In this document: positions 10,237-19,086 of the stretch, piece by piece | Numbering within the stretch: position 1 is the first letter of the stretch | How the letters are laid out: each line of letters starts with the position of its first letter | NCBI GenBank assembly: GCA_046729855.1 | Contig: JBKPHM010000046.1 | Span: 1-25,440 of the forward strand | Direction of reading: 5' to 3' | DNA length: 25,440 bases | Origin: DATHSY01 sp046729855 | Lineage (GTDB): Bacteria > Actinomycetota > UBA4738 > HRBIN12 | Notes under the pieces: model-generated | Seen by the model: only the letters and a program-made list of their open reading frames with translations | Database searches by the model: none | Told to the model about the DNA's origin: nothing | Position numbers and translations under genes: made by a program

Positions 10237-11518
10237 CGTGCGGTTCGACGAGGCGCTCGCCGACCTCCAGGCGCGTCAGCCCGAGCGGATGGTGCCAGAT
10301 CTCCACCGGATCACGGCGCTGGCCGAGCTGCTCGACGACCCGCAGCTCACGCACCCGACGATCCACGTCACCGGAACGAACGGCAAGACGACGACGGCCA
10401 GGCTGGTCGCGGCGCTGGCGTGCGCGCATGGCCTGACCGCCGGGCTCTACACGTCGCCGCATCTGCTGTCGGTGACCGAGCGCCTCGCGGTCTGCGGCGA
10501 GCCGATCGGCGAGCAGGAGTTTGCGGACGAGTATGAGCACCTGCTGCCGTTCCTGACGACCGTCGACGCGCGCGGCGAGCGCGTCACGTACTTCGAGGCG
10601 CTCACGGCGCTCGCCTATCTGTGGTTCGCGGACAAGCCGGTCAGCCTCGGCGTGTTTGAGGTCGGGATGGGCGGCACGTGGGACGCGACCAACCTGGTGG
10701 CCGGCGACGTGGCCGTCCTGTGCCCGATCGCGCTCGACCACCCGGAGCTCGGGTCGACGATCGAGCAGGTCGCGACCGAGAAGGCGGGGATCATCAAGCC
10801 GGGCAAGGTCGTCGTCAGCCGCGAACAGCCGCCGGAGGCGTTCGCCGTCATCCGCGATCGCTGCGAGGAGTACGAGGCGACCCTGCTGCTCGAGGGCCGT
10901 GACTTCGAGGTCGTGGAGCGAGCGGCGGCGGTCGGCGGACAGCAGGTCACCGTGCGCACCCCACACGCCTCGTACGAGGCGCTGTTCGTGCCGCTGTTCG
11001 GCGGGCATGCCGCGCGCAACGCCGCGGCCGCCCTCACCGCGATGGAGGCGTTCCTCGAGCGCCCGGTGTCGAACAAGGCCGTCCGCTCCGCGTTCGGATC
11101 GGCGACCTCGCCCGGCCGGCTCGAGGTCGCCGCGCGGCACCCGCTCGTGCTCCTGGACGGGGCGCACAACCCGGCCGGGGCCGCCGCGCTCGCCGAGTCG
11201 CTGCGCGAGGCGTTCACGTGGGACCGTCTCCACCTGGTGCTCGCCGTCTCAGCGAACAAGGACCTCGCCGGCATCGTGGCGGCGCTCGCGCCCGTGGCCG
11301 ACGTCGCCTACGCGGCGAGCAACGCCAGCGAGCGATCCGGCTCCTCGGTGGAAACGGCGACGGCGCTCGAGGCGGCCGGCGTGGAGACGACCGACGCGGG
11401 AACCGTCGAGCACGCGATGGCATCGGCGCGCGAGGCCGCGGGCGAGGACGATCTCATCCTGGTGACGGGGTCTCTCTATACTGTCGCGGACGCCCGTCGC
11501 CTCCTCCAGGAACCCTGA
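10229..11518 (+). CDS. folC: Bifunctional folylpolyglutamate synthase / dihydrofolate synthase
   Basis: A 429-residue Mur-ligase-family enzyme that adds glutamate to folates (and, in bifunctional forms, makes dihydrofolate from dihydropteroate). The ATP-binding loop is VTGTNGKTTT (47-56). Further family motifs are LYTSPHLLSVTERL, GVFEVGMGGTWDATN and LDGAHNPAGAAAL. The C-terminal domain ends VTGSLYTVADARRLL, the usual FolC finish. Its ATG lies 8 nt inside the end of valS, so translation is coupled. Whether the enzyme has both activities cannot be decided from the sequence alone. Confidence 0.95.
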   Translation: MPDVRFDEALADLQARQPERMVPDLHRITALAELLDDPQLTHPTIHVTGTNGKTTTARLVAALACAHGLTAGLYTSPHLLSVTERLAVCGEPIGEQEFADEYEHLLPFLTTVDARGERVTYFEALTALAYLWFADKPVSLGVFEVGMGGTWDATNLVAGDVAVLCPIALDHPELGSTIEQVATEKAGIIKPGKVVVSREQPPEAFAVIRDRCEEYEATLLLEGRDFEVVERAAAVGGQQVTVRTPHASYEALFVPLFGGHAARNAAAALTAMEAFLERPVSNKAVRSAFGSATSPGRLEVAARHPLVLLDGAHNPAGAAALAESLREAFTWDRLHLVLAVSANKDLAGIVAALAPVADVAYAASNASERSGSSVETATALEAAGVETTDAGTVEHAMASAREAAGEDDLILVTGSLYTVADARRLLQEP

Positions 11519-11519
11519 A

Positions 11520-11927
11520 ATGGCCACGGAATCCACGCTGCTCATCGTCAAGCCGGACGGCGTTCGCCGCGGCTTGATCGGCGAGGTGGTGCGGCGCGTC
11601 GAGGCCAAGGGCCTCACGATCGCCGACCTGCGGATGATGACGATCGAACCTCCAGTCGCGGAGGAGCACTACGCGGAGCATCGCGAGAAGCCCTTCTTCG
11701 CCGAGCTGGTCACCTTCATCACTTCCGGGCCGGTGGTCGTCGCGCGGGTGCACGGCGAGGGCGCGATCGAAGTGCTGCGCACGCTCATGGGACCGACCGA
11801 CCCCGCGAAGGCGCCGCCCGGGACGATTCGCGGCGACTTCGGCACGATCATCACCGAGAACCTCGTGCACGGCAGCGACTCGCGGGCCTCGGCCGAGCGC
11901 GAGCTGTCGCTCTTCTTCGGGCGGTAG
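11520..11927 (+). CDS. ndk: Nucleoside-diphosphate kinase
   Basis: A 135-residue kinase that equalises nucleoside triphosphate pools by ping-pong transfer through a phosphohistidine. The active-site histidine is His117 in ENLVHGSDS. The N-terminus ESTLLIVKPDGVRRGLIGEV and the GPTDPAKAPPGTIRGDFG segment are diagnostic. The ATG follows the folC stop by one base, with AGGAA about 9 nt upstream as ribosome binding site. The valS-folC-ndk order matches many actinobacteria. A TATACT sequence near the folC end could be an internal promoter, but it also encodes a conserved FolC motif, so I do not call it. Confidence 0.97.
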   Translation: MATESTLLIVKPDGVRRGLIGEVVRRVEAKGLTIADLRMMTIEPPVAEEHYAEHREKPFFAELVTFITSGPVVVARVHGEGAIEVLRTLMGPTDPAKAPPGTIRGDFGTIITENLVHGSDSRASAERELSLFFGR

Positions 11928-11934
11928 GTCGCCG

Positions 11935-13545
11935 GTGCCCAACCTCCGAGCGGCGTTCGAACGGATCGGCGGGGCGCTCGAGCAGCAGCTGCCGCTCACC
12001 CACGCGGCCGGAACGGCGCTGGCCCTCACCGACGCGGAGGAGACCCTCGGTGTGGTGGTCCGCGGCTTCGCAGACGCCGCGTCCGGCACGCCGGTCGCGC
12101 CGACGACGCGCTTCCAGATCGGCTCGATCAGCAAGTCGTTCGCGGCGCTGATCGCCGTTCAGGAGGCGGAAGCCGGCCGGCTCGCCCTCGGCGCGTCGGT
12201 GAACGAGTTGCTGCCGTGGCTCGAGCTGCCGGAGCCGTTCGGCCCTATCACCCCACACCATCTGCTCTCGCACACCTCGGGGCTCGTGATGGGAACCGAG
12301 GAGGCGTTCGGCGCACCGGCGGTGGCCGAGCGGCTGCGCGAGCTGCAACCCGGGTTCCCTCCGGGCGAGCGGTTCTGGTACTCGAACGACGCATACAAGA
12401 TCCTCGGGCTCATCCTCGAGCGCGTCACCGGCGCGCGAATGGACGAGCTGATCGGGGAGCGGGTCATGCGACCGCTCGGGATGATGCATTCCACGGCCGC
12501 CATCACGAACGCGACGCGCAGCGAACTCGCGACGGGCTACGCCGCGATCCACGACGACCGGCCGGCACAGCTCACGCACCCGCTCGTGCCGGCGCAGTGG
12601 ATCATCAGCAACACGGCCGACGGCAGCATCGTCTCCGATGTCGTCGACATGTGCGCGTACGCCCGTCTGCTCCTGAACGGCGGGCGGCCGCTGCTCTCGC
12701 CGGAGGGGTTCGATCGACTGCTCGCCCCGGTGATCGATGACGCGGACATGCCGGGGTTCGCGTACGCGTACGGGTGGTGGGTCGGTACACAGGACGACCG
12801 GCGGCGCGTTCGGCACTCGGGCGGGATGGTCGGGTACACGGCGCTGCTCGTCGTCGACCCGGACGACGGCCTGGCGTGCGTGATGCTGCTCAACGGCGCC
12901 GGCGACCGGGACGCCGTCGTCCGGTACGCGCTCGGCTGCGTCCGCGCCGCTGTCGCCGACGACCCGCTGCCCGAGCCGCACGAGCCGTCGCCGCCCGACC
13001 GGATCGAACGGGCGGGCGACGTCGTCGGCTCGTACGGCGCGCTCGCGTTGACGGCGGAGGACGGTGGGCTTGGGATCCGGCTCGGAGATGTTGCGGCCCG
13101 CCTGCACGCGACGAGCTCACGCGACGCCTTCCTCGTGGCCGAACCCACGCTCGACCGCTATGAGCTGCGATTGCATCGCGACGACGCGGGACGCGTCGTC
13201 GCGGCCTCCCACGGTTCGACCTGGTTCGACCGCGACGGGTTCGAGCCGCTGCCGGCGCCTCCGCACCCGCCGGAGTGGGAGGCGTTCCCGGGCGTCTACC
13301 GGAGCAACGACCCGTGGATGCCGGTTCTCCGGATCGCGCTGCGCCACGGGGAGCTCGTCCGCCTGGCGACCGACAGCTGGGAGGATCCGAGCGAGGCGCC
13401 GCTCGTCAGGTTGCCGGACGGTTCGTTTCGCGTCGGACGGGAGGCGTGGATCCCGGACCGCATCACGTTCGCCGGCATCGTCGAGGGGCGCGCGACGCGG
13501 GCGATCTTCGATGCGGGAGCCTGGTACCGCTCGTTCGAGGAGTAG
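11935..13545 (+). CDS. Beta-lactamase-fold serine hydrolase (class C / D-Ala-D-Ala peptidase-like)
   Basis: A 536-residue protein of the beta-lactamase/PBP4-like family. All three active-site motifs are present: Ser64-x-x-Lys67 in IGSISKSF, Tyr-Ser-Asn in FWYSNDAY, and His-Ser-Gly-Gly in RHSGGMVGY. A C-terminal region of about 170 residues, probably beta-rich, extends beyond the catalytic domain. No signal peptide or membrane segment is seen, so it is probably cytoplasmic, which argues against an antibiotic-resistance or wall-peptidase role. Esterase, amidase or peptidase activity is equally possible. The GTG start lies 7 nt after the ndk stop, so it appears to be the last gene of the valS operon. 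Its stop lies 5 nt from the stop of the convergent fabF. The physiological substrate is unknown. Confidence 0.85.
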   Translation: MPNLRAAFERIGGALEQQLPLTHAAGTALALTDAEETLGVVVRGFADAASGTPVAPTTRFQIGSISKSFAALIAVQEAEAGRLALGASVNELLPWLELPEPFGPITPHHLLSHTSGLVMGTEEAFGAPAVAERLRELQPGFPPGERFWYSNDAYKILGLILERVTGARMDELIGERVMRPLGMMHSTAAITNATRSELATGYAAIHDDRPAQLTHPLVPAQWIISNTADGSIVSDVVDMCAYARLLLNGGRPLLSPEGFDRLLAPVIDDADMPGFAYAYGWWVGTQDDRRRVRHSGGMVGYTALLVVDPDDGLACVMLLNGAGDRDAVVRYALGCVRAAVADDPLPEPHEPSPPDRIERAGDVVGSYGALALTAEDGGLGIRLGDVAARLHATSSRDAFLVAEPTLDRYELRLHRDDAGRVVAASHGSTWFDRDGFEPLPAPPHPPEWEAFPGVYRSNDPWMPVLRIALRHGELVRLATDSWEDPSEAPLVRLPDGSFRVGREAWIPDRITFAGIVEGRATRAIFDAGAWYRSFEE

Positions 13546-13550
13546 CGGGT

Positions 13551-14786
13551 TCAGCCGGCGCGGCTGAGCGCCACGACGGCGTTCTGCCCGCCGAAGCCGA
13601 ACGAGTTGCAGATCGCGAACTTGACGTCCGCCTCGCGCGCCTCGTTCGGCACGTAGTCGAGGTCGCAGTCCGGGTCAGGCGTCCGGTAATGGATCGTGGG
13701 AGGGATCACGCCGCGCTGCACGGCGAGCGCGCAGACCGCGGCCTCGACGGCGCCCGCGGCGCCAAGCATGTGGCCGGTCATCGACTTCGTCGACGAGACG
13801 GCGACCTCGTGCGCGACCTCGTCGCCGAGCGCCGCCTTCAGCGCCGCCGTCTCGGACGCGTCGTTCAGCTGCGTCGACGTCCCGTGCGCGTTCACGTAGT
13901 CGACCGCGGACGGCTCGACACCCGCGTCGGCGAGCGCGCGCTCGATCGCGAGCGCGGCGCCCGAACCCTTCGGGTCCGGGGCGGTGATGTGGAACGCGTC
14001 GTCCGACGCCCCGTAGCCGGCGACCTCCGCGTAGATCGTCGCGCCGCGCGCCCTGGCCCGCGCCTCGTCCTCGAGGATCAGCGCCGCGGCGCCCTCGGAC
14101 AACACGAACCCGTCGCGCTCGGCGTCGAACGGCCGGCTCGCCGTCTCCGGGTCCGAGTTCTTCGTCAGCGCCGTCATCTGCGCGAACGCAGCGACGGTGA
14201 GGCGGAGCGTCGCGGCCTCGGACCCGCCCACGATCATGACATCGGCCAGGCCGTCGCGGACGATCCGGTAGCCCTCGCCGACCGCGTGGGCGCCCGACGC
14301 GCACGCCGACACGGTGCAGAGGTTGGGCCCCGTCAGGCCCAGGCGCATCGCGATGTGCCCGGCGGCGGCGTTGGCCATCAGCGCCGGGACCATGAACGGC
14401 GAGACCCGGCCGGGGCCCTTCTCGAGCAGCACGACGTGCTGCTGCAGCAGCCACTCGATCCCGCCGATCCCGGTCGCGAAGATCACGCCGCCGCGGTCCG
14501 ACCTGACCTCGGGGTTGCCGGCGTCGTCGAAGGCGAGCTGCGCGGCCGCCACGGCGAAGTGAACGAACCGGTCGGTGCGTCGGGCCTCCTTGGCGTCGAG
14601 CCAGGTGGAGACGTCGAATCCGTCGACCTCACCGGAGAGCGTCACGGGCAGATCGGCGGTGTCGAACCGCGAGATCGGACCTATCCCGTTGCGGCCGGTG
14701 GTCGCCCCGGCCCAGAACTCCTCGACCCCGATCCCGATCGGGGTGACCGGTCCGATGCCGGTGACGACGACGGTGCGATCAGCCAC
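13551..14786 (-). CDS. fabF: 3-oxoacyl-ACP synthase II (beta-ketoacyl-ACP synthase)
   Basis: A 411-residue condensing enzyme that elongates acyl-ACP with malonyl-ACP in type II fatty acid synthesis. The Cys-His-His triad is Cys162 (VSACASG), His301 (NAHGTST) and His339 (TGHMLGAAG), with the supporting Lys334. The C-terminal gate loop ICNSFGFGGQN is also present. The start overlaps the end of acpP by 8 nt. It is the last gene of the operon. The two catalytic histidines and the overall length indicate KAS I/II type, and FabF is more likely than FabB given its place next to acpP. Confidence 0.96.
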   Translation of the reverse strand: MADRTVVVTGIGPVTPIGIGVEEFWAGATTGRNGIGPISRFDTADLPVTLSGEVDGFDVSTWLDAKEARRTDRFVHFAVAAAQLAFDDAGNPEVRSDRGGVIFATGIGGIEWLLQQHVVLLEKGPGRVSPFMVPALMANAAAGHIAMRLGLTGPNLCTVSACASGAHAVGEGYRIVRDGLADVMIVGGSEAATLRLTVAAFAQMTALTKNSDPETASRPFDAERDGFVLSEGAAALILEDEARARARGATIYAEVAGYGASDDAFHITAPDPKGSGAALAIERALADAGVEPSAVDYVNAHGTSTQLNDASETAALKAALGDEVAHEVAVSSTKSMTGHMLGAAGAVEAAVCALAVQRGVIPPTIHYRTPDPDCDLDYVPNEAREADVKFAICNSFGFGGQNAVVALSRAG

Positions 14787-15027
14787 CGAGCTTCGACACC
14801 ACCAGCTCGACCGCCTGGCCGACGGTCTTCACGCCGTCCATCTCCTCCTCGGGGATCTCGATGTTCCACTCCTCCTCGAGGGCCAGGACGGCCTCGACGA
14901 GGTCGAGCGAGTCCGCGTTGAGGTCCTCCGCGAAGCGCGCGTCCGCGACGACCTGGCTCTCGTCCACGGCGAGCTGCTCGGCCAAGACCTTACGGACCCG
15001 GCCCTCGACCTCGGTCTTGTCAACCAT
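14779..15027 (-). CDS. acpP: Acyl carrier protein
   Basis: An 82-residue, strongly acidic protein with the DSL phosphopantetheine attachment site at Ser40 (DLNADSLDLVEAV). It carries the growing acyl chain between the Fab enzymes. It is preceded by a very strong AGGAGGAG ribosome binding site, in keeping with the high abundance ACP needs. A 60-nt spacer separates it from fabG. A TAGCAT sequence at the fabG stop could be an internal -10 box, but this is weak. The stop overlaps the fabF start. Confidence 0.97.
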   Translation of the reverse strand: MVDKTEVEGRVRKVLAEQLAVDESQVVADARFAEDLNADSLDLVEAVLALEEEWNIEIPEEEMDGVKTVGQAVELVVSKLGG

Positions 15028-15087
15028 CGGCTCCTCCTGTTCCTTTGCCTTGCTCGTCGGCGGGATCCCCTGTCGGTCGCGGTGATG

Positions 15088-15819
15088 CTACGCGGTGAGG
15101 CCGCCGTCGACGGGGATCGCGGCGCCGTTCACGTACGAGGCCTCGTCGGACATCAGGAAGCGGACGACCGCGGCGACCTCCTCGACGTGCGCCGTTCGCC
15201 CGAGCGGCGTCTGGTCGATGTAGTACGCGCGCGCCTGTTCGGACAGGTGCGCCGTCATCTCGGTGTCGAGCAGGCCCGGCAGCACGGCGTTCACGGTGAT
15301 GCCCTTCCCGCCGACCTCGCGCGACAGCGACTTCGTCATGCCGACGAGCGCCGACTTCGACGCTGCGTACGCCGTCTGCCCTGCGTTGCCACGCAGCGAG
15401 ATCACCGACGACATGTTGACGATCCGACCCCATCGCGCGCGCAGCATGGTCCGCACGGCCTCGCGCGTGCACAGGAATGCGCCGCGGACGTTGGTGTCCA
15501 TCGTCCGCTGGTACACCTCGAGCGGGTACTTCAGCAGGAGCCCGTCGCGAGAGAACCCCGCGTTGTTGACCAGGCCCGTGACTGGCCCGAGCGCCTCGCT
15601 CGCCTGCTTGAACGCGTCGGACACCGAGGACTCGTCGACGATGTCAAGGTGCACGGTGGCGCCGACGCCGCCGGCGGACTCGATCGCCTCGAGGGTCTCC
15701 TTCGCGTCCGCGTCGCTCGTCCGGTAGCCGACAGCGACCTTCCAGCCCGAGGACGCGAGCGCCTCGGCGCACGCGCGGCCGATCCCGCGACCGGCGCCGG
15801 TCACCAGCGCGACCTTCAC
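15088..15819 (-). CDS. fabG: 3-oxoacyl-ACP reductase, short-chain dehydrogenase family
   Basis: A 243-residue NADPH-dependent reductase, the first reduction of each elongation cycle. The Rossmann motif TGAGRGIG is at 7-14, NNAG at 85-88, and the catalytic set Asn110, Ser138, Tyr151, Lys155 is complete. The C-terminus reads ASYVNGAAIPVDGGLTA, typical of FabG. The GTG at 15819 is chosen because the protein then begins MKVALVTGAG, an AGGAG site lies 8 nt before it, and it overlaps the fabH stop as GTGA. An upstream in-frame ATG would add only a few residues. Context within the fab operon supports FabG over other short-chain dehydrogenases. Confidence 0.95.
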   Translation of the reverse strand: MKVALVTGAGRGIGRACAEALASSGWKVAVGYRTSDADAKETLEAIESAGGVGATVHLDIVDESSVSDAFKQASEALGPVTGLVNNAGFSRDGLLLKYPLEVYQRTMDTNVRGAFLCTREAVRTMLRARWGRIVNMSSVISLRGNAGQTAYAASKSALVGMTKSLSREVGGKGITVNAVLPGLLDTEMTAHLSEQARAYYIDQTPLGRTAHVEEVAAVVRFLMSDEASYVNGAAIPVDGGLTA

Positions 15820-16826
15820 GACCCCGGCTCCTGTGCGGTCCATCGCACCAGGGTGGCGCCCCACGCGAGCCCGGCCCCGAACGACGTGAGCAGCACCAGG
15901 GCGTCCTGTCGGACGCGGCCGGCCCGCCACGCGCGGTCGAGCGCGATCGGGATCGATGCGGCGGAAGTGTTGCCGACCTCCGCGACGTCGATCACCGAGC
16001 GCTCGGCGTCGATGCCAAGCCGTTCCGCGACCGCGACCATGATCCGCGCGTTCGCCTGATGGGGGATCAGCAGATCGACGTCGTCGGGGCCGTACCCCGC
16101 CTTGTCGAGGAGCTGGCGGCACGCGTTCGCCATCTCGACGACCGCGCGCTTGAACACCTCGCGCCCGGACGACATCCGGATGGCGTGCTCGTGCGCCGCG
16201 AGCGTCTCCGCCGACGGTGGTCGCAGCGACCCGCCGGCCGGGATCATCAGGATCTCCGCGGCGCTCCCGTCGGCACCCAGGACGGACCCGAGGATCCCCG
16301 GCTGCGCGGCTGGACGCAGCACCGTCGCGCCGGCGCCGTCGCCGAAGAGCACGCACGTCGTCCTGTCGGACATGTCGAGCACGCGCGAGAGCACCTCGGC
16401 GCCGATCACCACGACGGTCTCGGCGGCGCCCGACTCGACGAACGCGGCACCGGTCGACAGGCCGAAGGAGAACCCTGCGCAGGCCGAGTTGACGTCGAAC
16501 GCAGGACAGGACAGCCCGAGCTTGCGCTGCACCCAGACCGCCGTCGAAGGGATCGGAGTATCCGGTGTCAGCGTTGCGCATACGAGCAGGTCTACCTGCT
16601 CGGGCGCGACGCCCGCGGCATCGAGCGCCGCAAGCGTCGCGTCGGCCGCGAGGTCGGACGTGGTCTGCTCCTCGGCGGCGAACCGGCGCTCGCGGATGCC
16701 GGTCCGCTCCCGGATCCACTCATCGCTCGTGTTGACGAACCGCTCGAGCTCCGCGTTTGGCACGACGCGCTCGGGAAGGGCGGAACCGACGCCCGCGATC
16801 GTCGCGAAGCGGCGGCCGTCGCTCAC
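15816..16826 (-). CDS. fabH: 3-oxoacyl-ACP synthase III, chain initiation
   Basis: A 336-residue KAS III that condenses an acyl-CoA primer with malonyl-ACP to start fatty acid synthesis. The Cys-His-Asn triad is Cys116 (NSACAGF), His256 (IPHQANARI) and Asn286 (EVGNTSAAS). The C-terminus contains the TSFGAGLAWGATLVRW signature. The start is GTG at 16826, with only a weak GGAAG seven bases upstream. This GTG overlaps the stop of a 10-codon mini-ORF (16823-16855), which may couple their translation. The stop overlaps the fabG start by 4 nt. Primer preference (straight or branched) cannot be read from the sequence. Confidence 0.96.
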   Translation of the reverse strand: MSDGRRFATIAGVGSALPERVVPNAELERFVNTSDEWIRERTGIRERRFAAEEQTTSDLAADATLAALDAAGVAPEQVDLLVCATLTPDTPIPSTAVWVQRKLGLSCPAFDVNSACAGFSFGLSTGAAFVESGAAETVVVIGAEVLSRVLDMSDRTTCVLFGDGAGATVLRPAAQPGILGSVLGADGSAAEILMIPAGGSLRPPSAETLAAHEHAIRMSSGREVFKRAVVEMANACRQLLDKAGYGPDDVDLLIPHQANARIMVAVAERLGIDAERSVIDVAEVGNTSAASIPIALDRAWRAGRVRQDALVLLTSFGAGLAWGATLVRWTAQEPGS

Positions 16827-16855
16827 GTGACGGCTTCCCGGTGGGTGTTGGACAT
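16823..16855 (-). CDS. Possible 10-codon leaderless mini-ORF coupled to fabH
   Basis: Reads MSNTHREAVT then TGA. The ATG begins seven bases after a TATCCT -10 box, the same spacing as at valS, and the TGA shares bases with the fabH GTG (GTGA). If transcribed from that box, the mRNA would start at this ATG, and ribosomes finishing the mini-ORF would sit on the fabH start. It has no recognisable function or similarity. It may be chance, but the three features coincide precisely. Confidence 0.35.
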   Translation of the reverse strand: MSNTHREAVT

Positions 16856-16862
16856 GCGGGCG

Positions 16863-16868
16863 AGGATA
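16863..16868 (-). promoter_or_regulatory. Candidate internal promoter (-10) in the fabD-fabH spacer
   Basis: TATCCT on the minus strand inside a small inverted repeat, GGCGA-TATCC-TCGCC. The downstream bases TATCCTCG are identical to those at the RNase-like gene promoter (24869-24876). It would allow fabH-fabG-acpP-fabF to be transcribed independently of fabD. No -35 element is evident. Confidence 0.4.
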
Positions 16869-16890
16869 TCGCCGGGATCGGCGCGCCGCC

Positions 16891-17826
16891 TCACGTTCGG
16901 GCCTTCTCCGCCGTCCCGGCCGCCAACGCCAGCGCGGCGGCCGGTGAGCCGACGGCGACCGCGCGAACGCTTGCGAGCTCGCGCGTCACGATCTTCGTCA
17001 GCACCTGTCCGGGCCCGGCTTCGACGAACGTATCGAACCCGGCCGCGGCCAGCGCGCGGATCGAGGCCATCCACCGCACCGGGGATACGACGTGCCGCTC
17101 GAGGAGCGATCGCAGGTCGTCTGGGTTTTCGACGAACGTGCCCGTCACGTTCGTCACGATGGGAAAGGCCGGGCGCGAGAACGTCGCCTCGGCGAGCGCG
17201 GCCGCGATGGGATCCACCGCGGACCGCATCAGCGGCGAGTGGAACGCGCCCGCCACGTTCAACCGGATCGCGCGCACCCTCCGCAGCTTCGCCTCCTCCT
17301 CCGCGCGGGCGATCGCCTCCGGGGACCCTGACAGCACCGTCTGGTTCGACGCGTTCTCGTTGGCGACGGTCAGCACGTCGTCCTCGCTCGCGACCGCGTC
17401 ACGGATCTGAGCGGCCGCCTCCGGTCCCGCCCCGACCAGGGCGATCATCGTTCCCGGGTTGGCGTCGGCCGCCTGCTGCATCGCCCGCCCGCGCACGACG
17501 ACGAGCCGGAGCGCGGTCGACAGGTCCAACGCGCCCGCCGCCACGAGCGCCGCGAACTCGCCGAGCGAGTGGCCGGCCGCGGCCTGCGCCCGGAGCCCCT
17601 CGGCCTCGGCCACACGGAACGCCGCGATATCGCACGCAAGCAACGCCGGCTGGACGAACCCGGTCGTCGCAAGCGCGGCTTCGTCTCGGCACCCCTCGAC
17701 GACGTCGCGCCCGATCGCCTCCGATGCCTCCGCGAGCACCGCCCGACCCGTGGCGTGCTCGGTCCAGGGGTCCCCCATCCCAGCGAACTGCGACCCCTGC
17801 CCTGGGAACAGCACCGCCACGGCCAC
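16891..17826 (-). CDS. fabD: Malonyl-CoA:ACP transacylase
   Basis: A 311-residue transacylase that loads malonate from CoA onto ACP. The nucleophile is Ser87 in GHSLGE, with FPGQGSQ at 7-13, the carboxylate-binding Arg in VVRGRAMQ (about 112-114) and His196 in GAFHSPLM. The C-terminal GPGQVLTKI motif is also present. The GTG at 17826 is preceded by AAAAGGGGGG, a plausible ribosome binding site ending 8 nt upstream. It is the first gene of the fab operon; a 64-nt spacer separates it from fabH. The region upstream carries a promoter overlapped by a palindrome. Confidence 0.96.
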   Translation of the reverse strand: MAVAVLFPGQGSQFAGMGDPWTEHATGRAVLAEASEAIGRDVVEGCRDEAALATTGFVQPALLACDIAAFRVAEAEGLRAQAAAGHSLGEFAALVAAGALDLSTALRLVVVRGRAMQQAADANPGTMIALVGAGPEAAAQIRDAVASEDDVLTVANENASNQTVLSGSPEAIARAEEEAKLRRVRAIRLNVAGAFHSPLMRSAVDPIAAALAEATFSRPAFPIVTNVTGTFVENPDDLRSLLERHVVSPVRWMASIRALAAAGFDTFVEAGPGQVLTKIVTRELASVRAVAVGSPAAALALAAGTAEKART

Positions 17827-17854
17827 TCAGCCGTCCCCCCTTTTGCGCCGGGTC

Positions 17855-17872
17855 GTCACCGGCACCGGTGAC
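17855..17872. promoter_or_regulatory. Palindrome GTCACCGG-CA-CCGGTGAC, candidate fab operator
   Basis: A perfect 8+8 bp inverted repeat with a 2-bp centre. With the -10 box at 17871-17876, the predicted fabD transcription start falls on its centre (about 17863-17864). A repressor dimer bound here would block transcription of the fab operon. Fatty acid synthesis operons in other bacteria are controlled from such sites by regulators such as FapR, FabT or FasR; which type acts here is unknown. Confidence 0.5.
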
Positions 17873-17876
17873 CCTA
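17871..17876 (-). promoter_or_regulatory. Candidate -10 box of the fabD operon
   Basis: TAGGGT on the minus strand. It predicts a 37-nt leader ending in the fabD ribosome binding site, unlike the leaderless genes nearby. The sequence at the -35 position (TGCCGG) is weak, so an activator could be needed. Confidence 0.4.
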
Positions 17877-17951
17877 CCCGCCGGGGCTCCGGACCGGCAC
17901 GGCAGGCGCTCCGATCCCGCACGCCACGGCGCGCTCGGGCGCGTCGCGCGG

Positions 17952-17980
17952 TTGCCACAAGCACCAAGGTCCGGTAGACA
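17952..17980 (+). promoter_or_regulatory. Candidate mreB operon promoter, TTGCCA-17-TAGACA
   Basis: The -35 hexamer TTGCCA (17952-17957) and -10 hexamer TAGACA (17975-17980) are separated by exactly 17 bp. This is the best sigma70-type promoter in the window. Transcription would start near 17987, about 7 nt before the mreB ATG. It is back to back with the fabD promoter. Confidence 0.55.
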
Positions 17981-17993
17981 TAGGCGGGATCCC

Positions 17994-19082
<1,089 letters not shown>

Positions 19083-19086
19083 GGCG

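Noticed and set aside
11477..11482. TATACT as an ndk promoter
   Set aside because: It encodes the conserved SLYT motif at the end of FolC, so the bases are explained by the protein; no -35 at the right distance.
16059..17993. Open frame in phase with mreB extending almost 2 kb upstream
   Set aside because: It runs opposite fabH and fabD, which are certain, and its translation is low-complexity Arg/Pro/Ser. A good promoter just before 17994 marks the real start.
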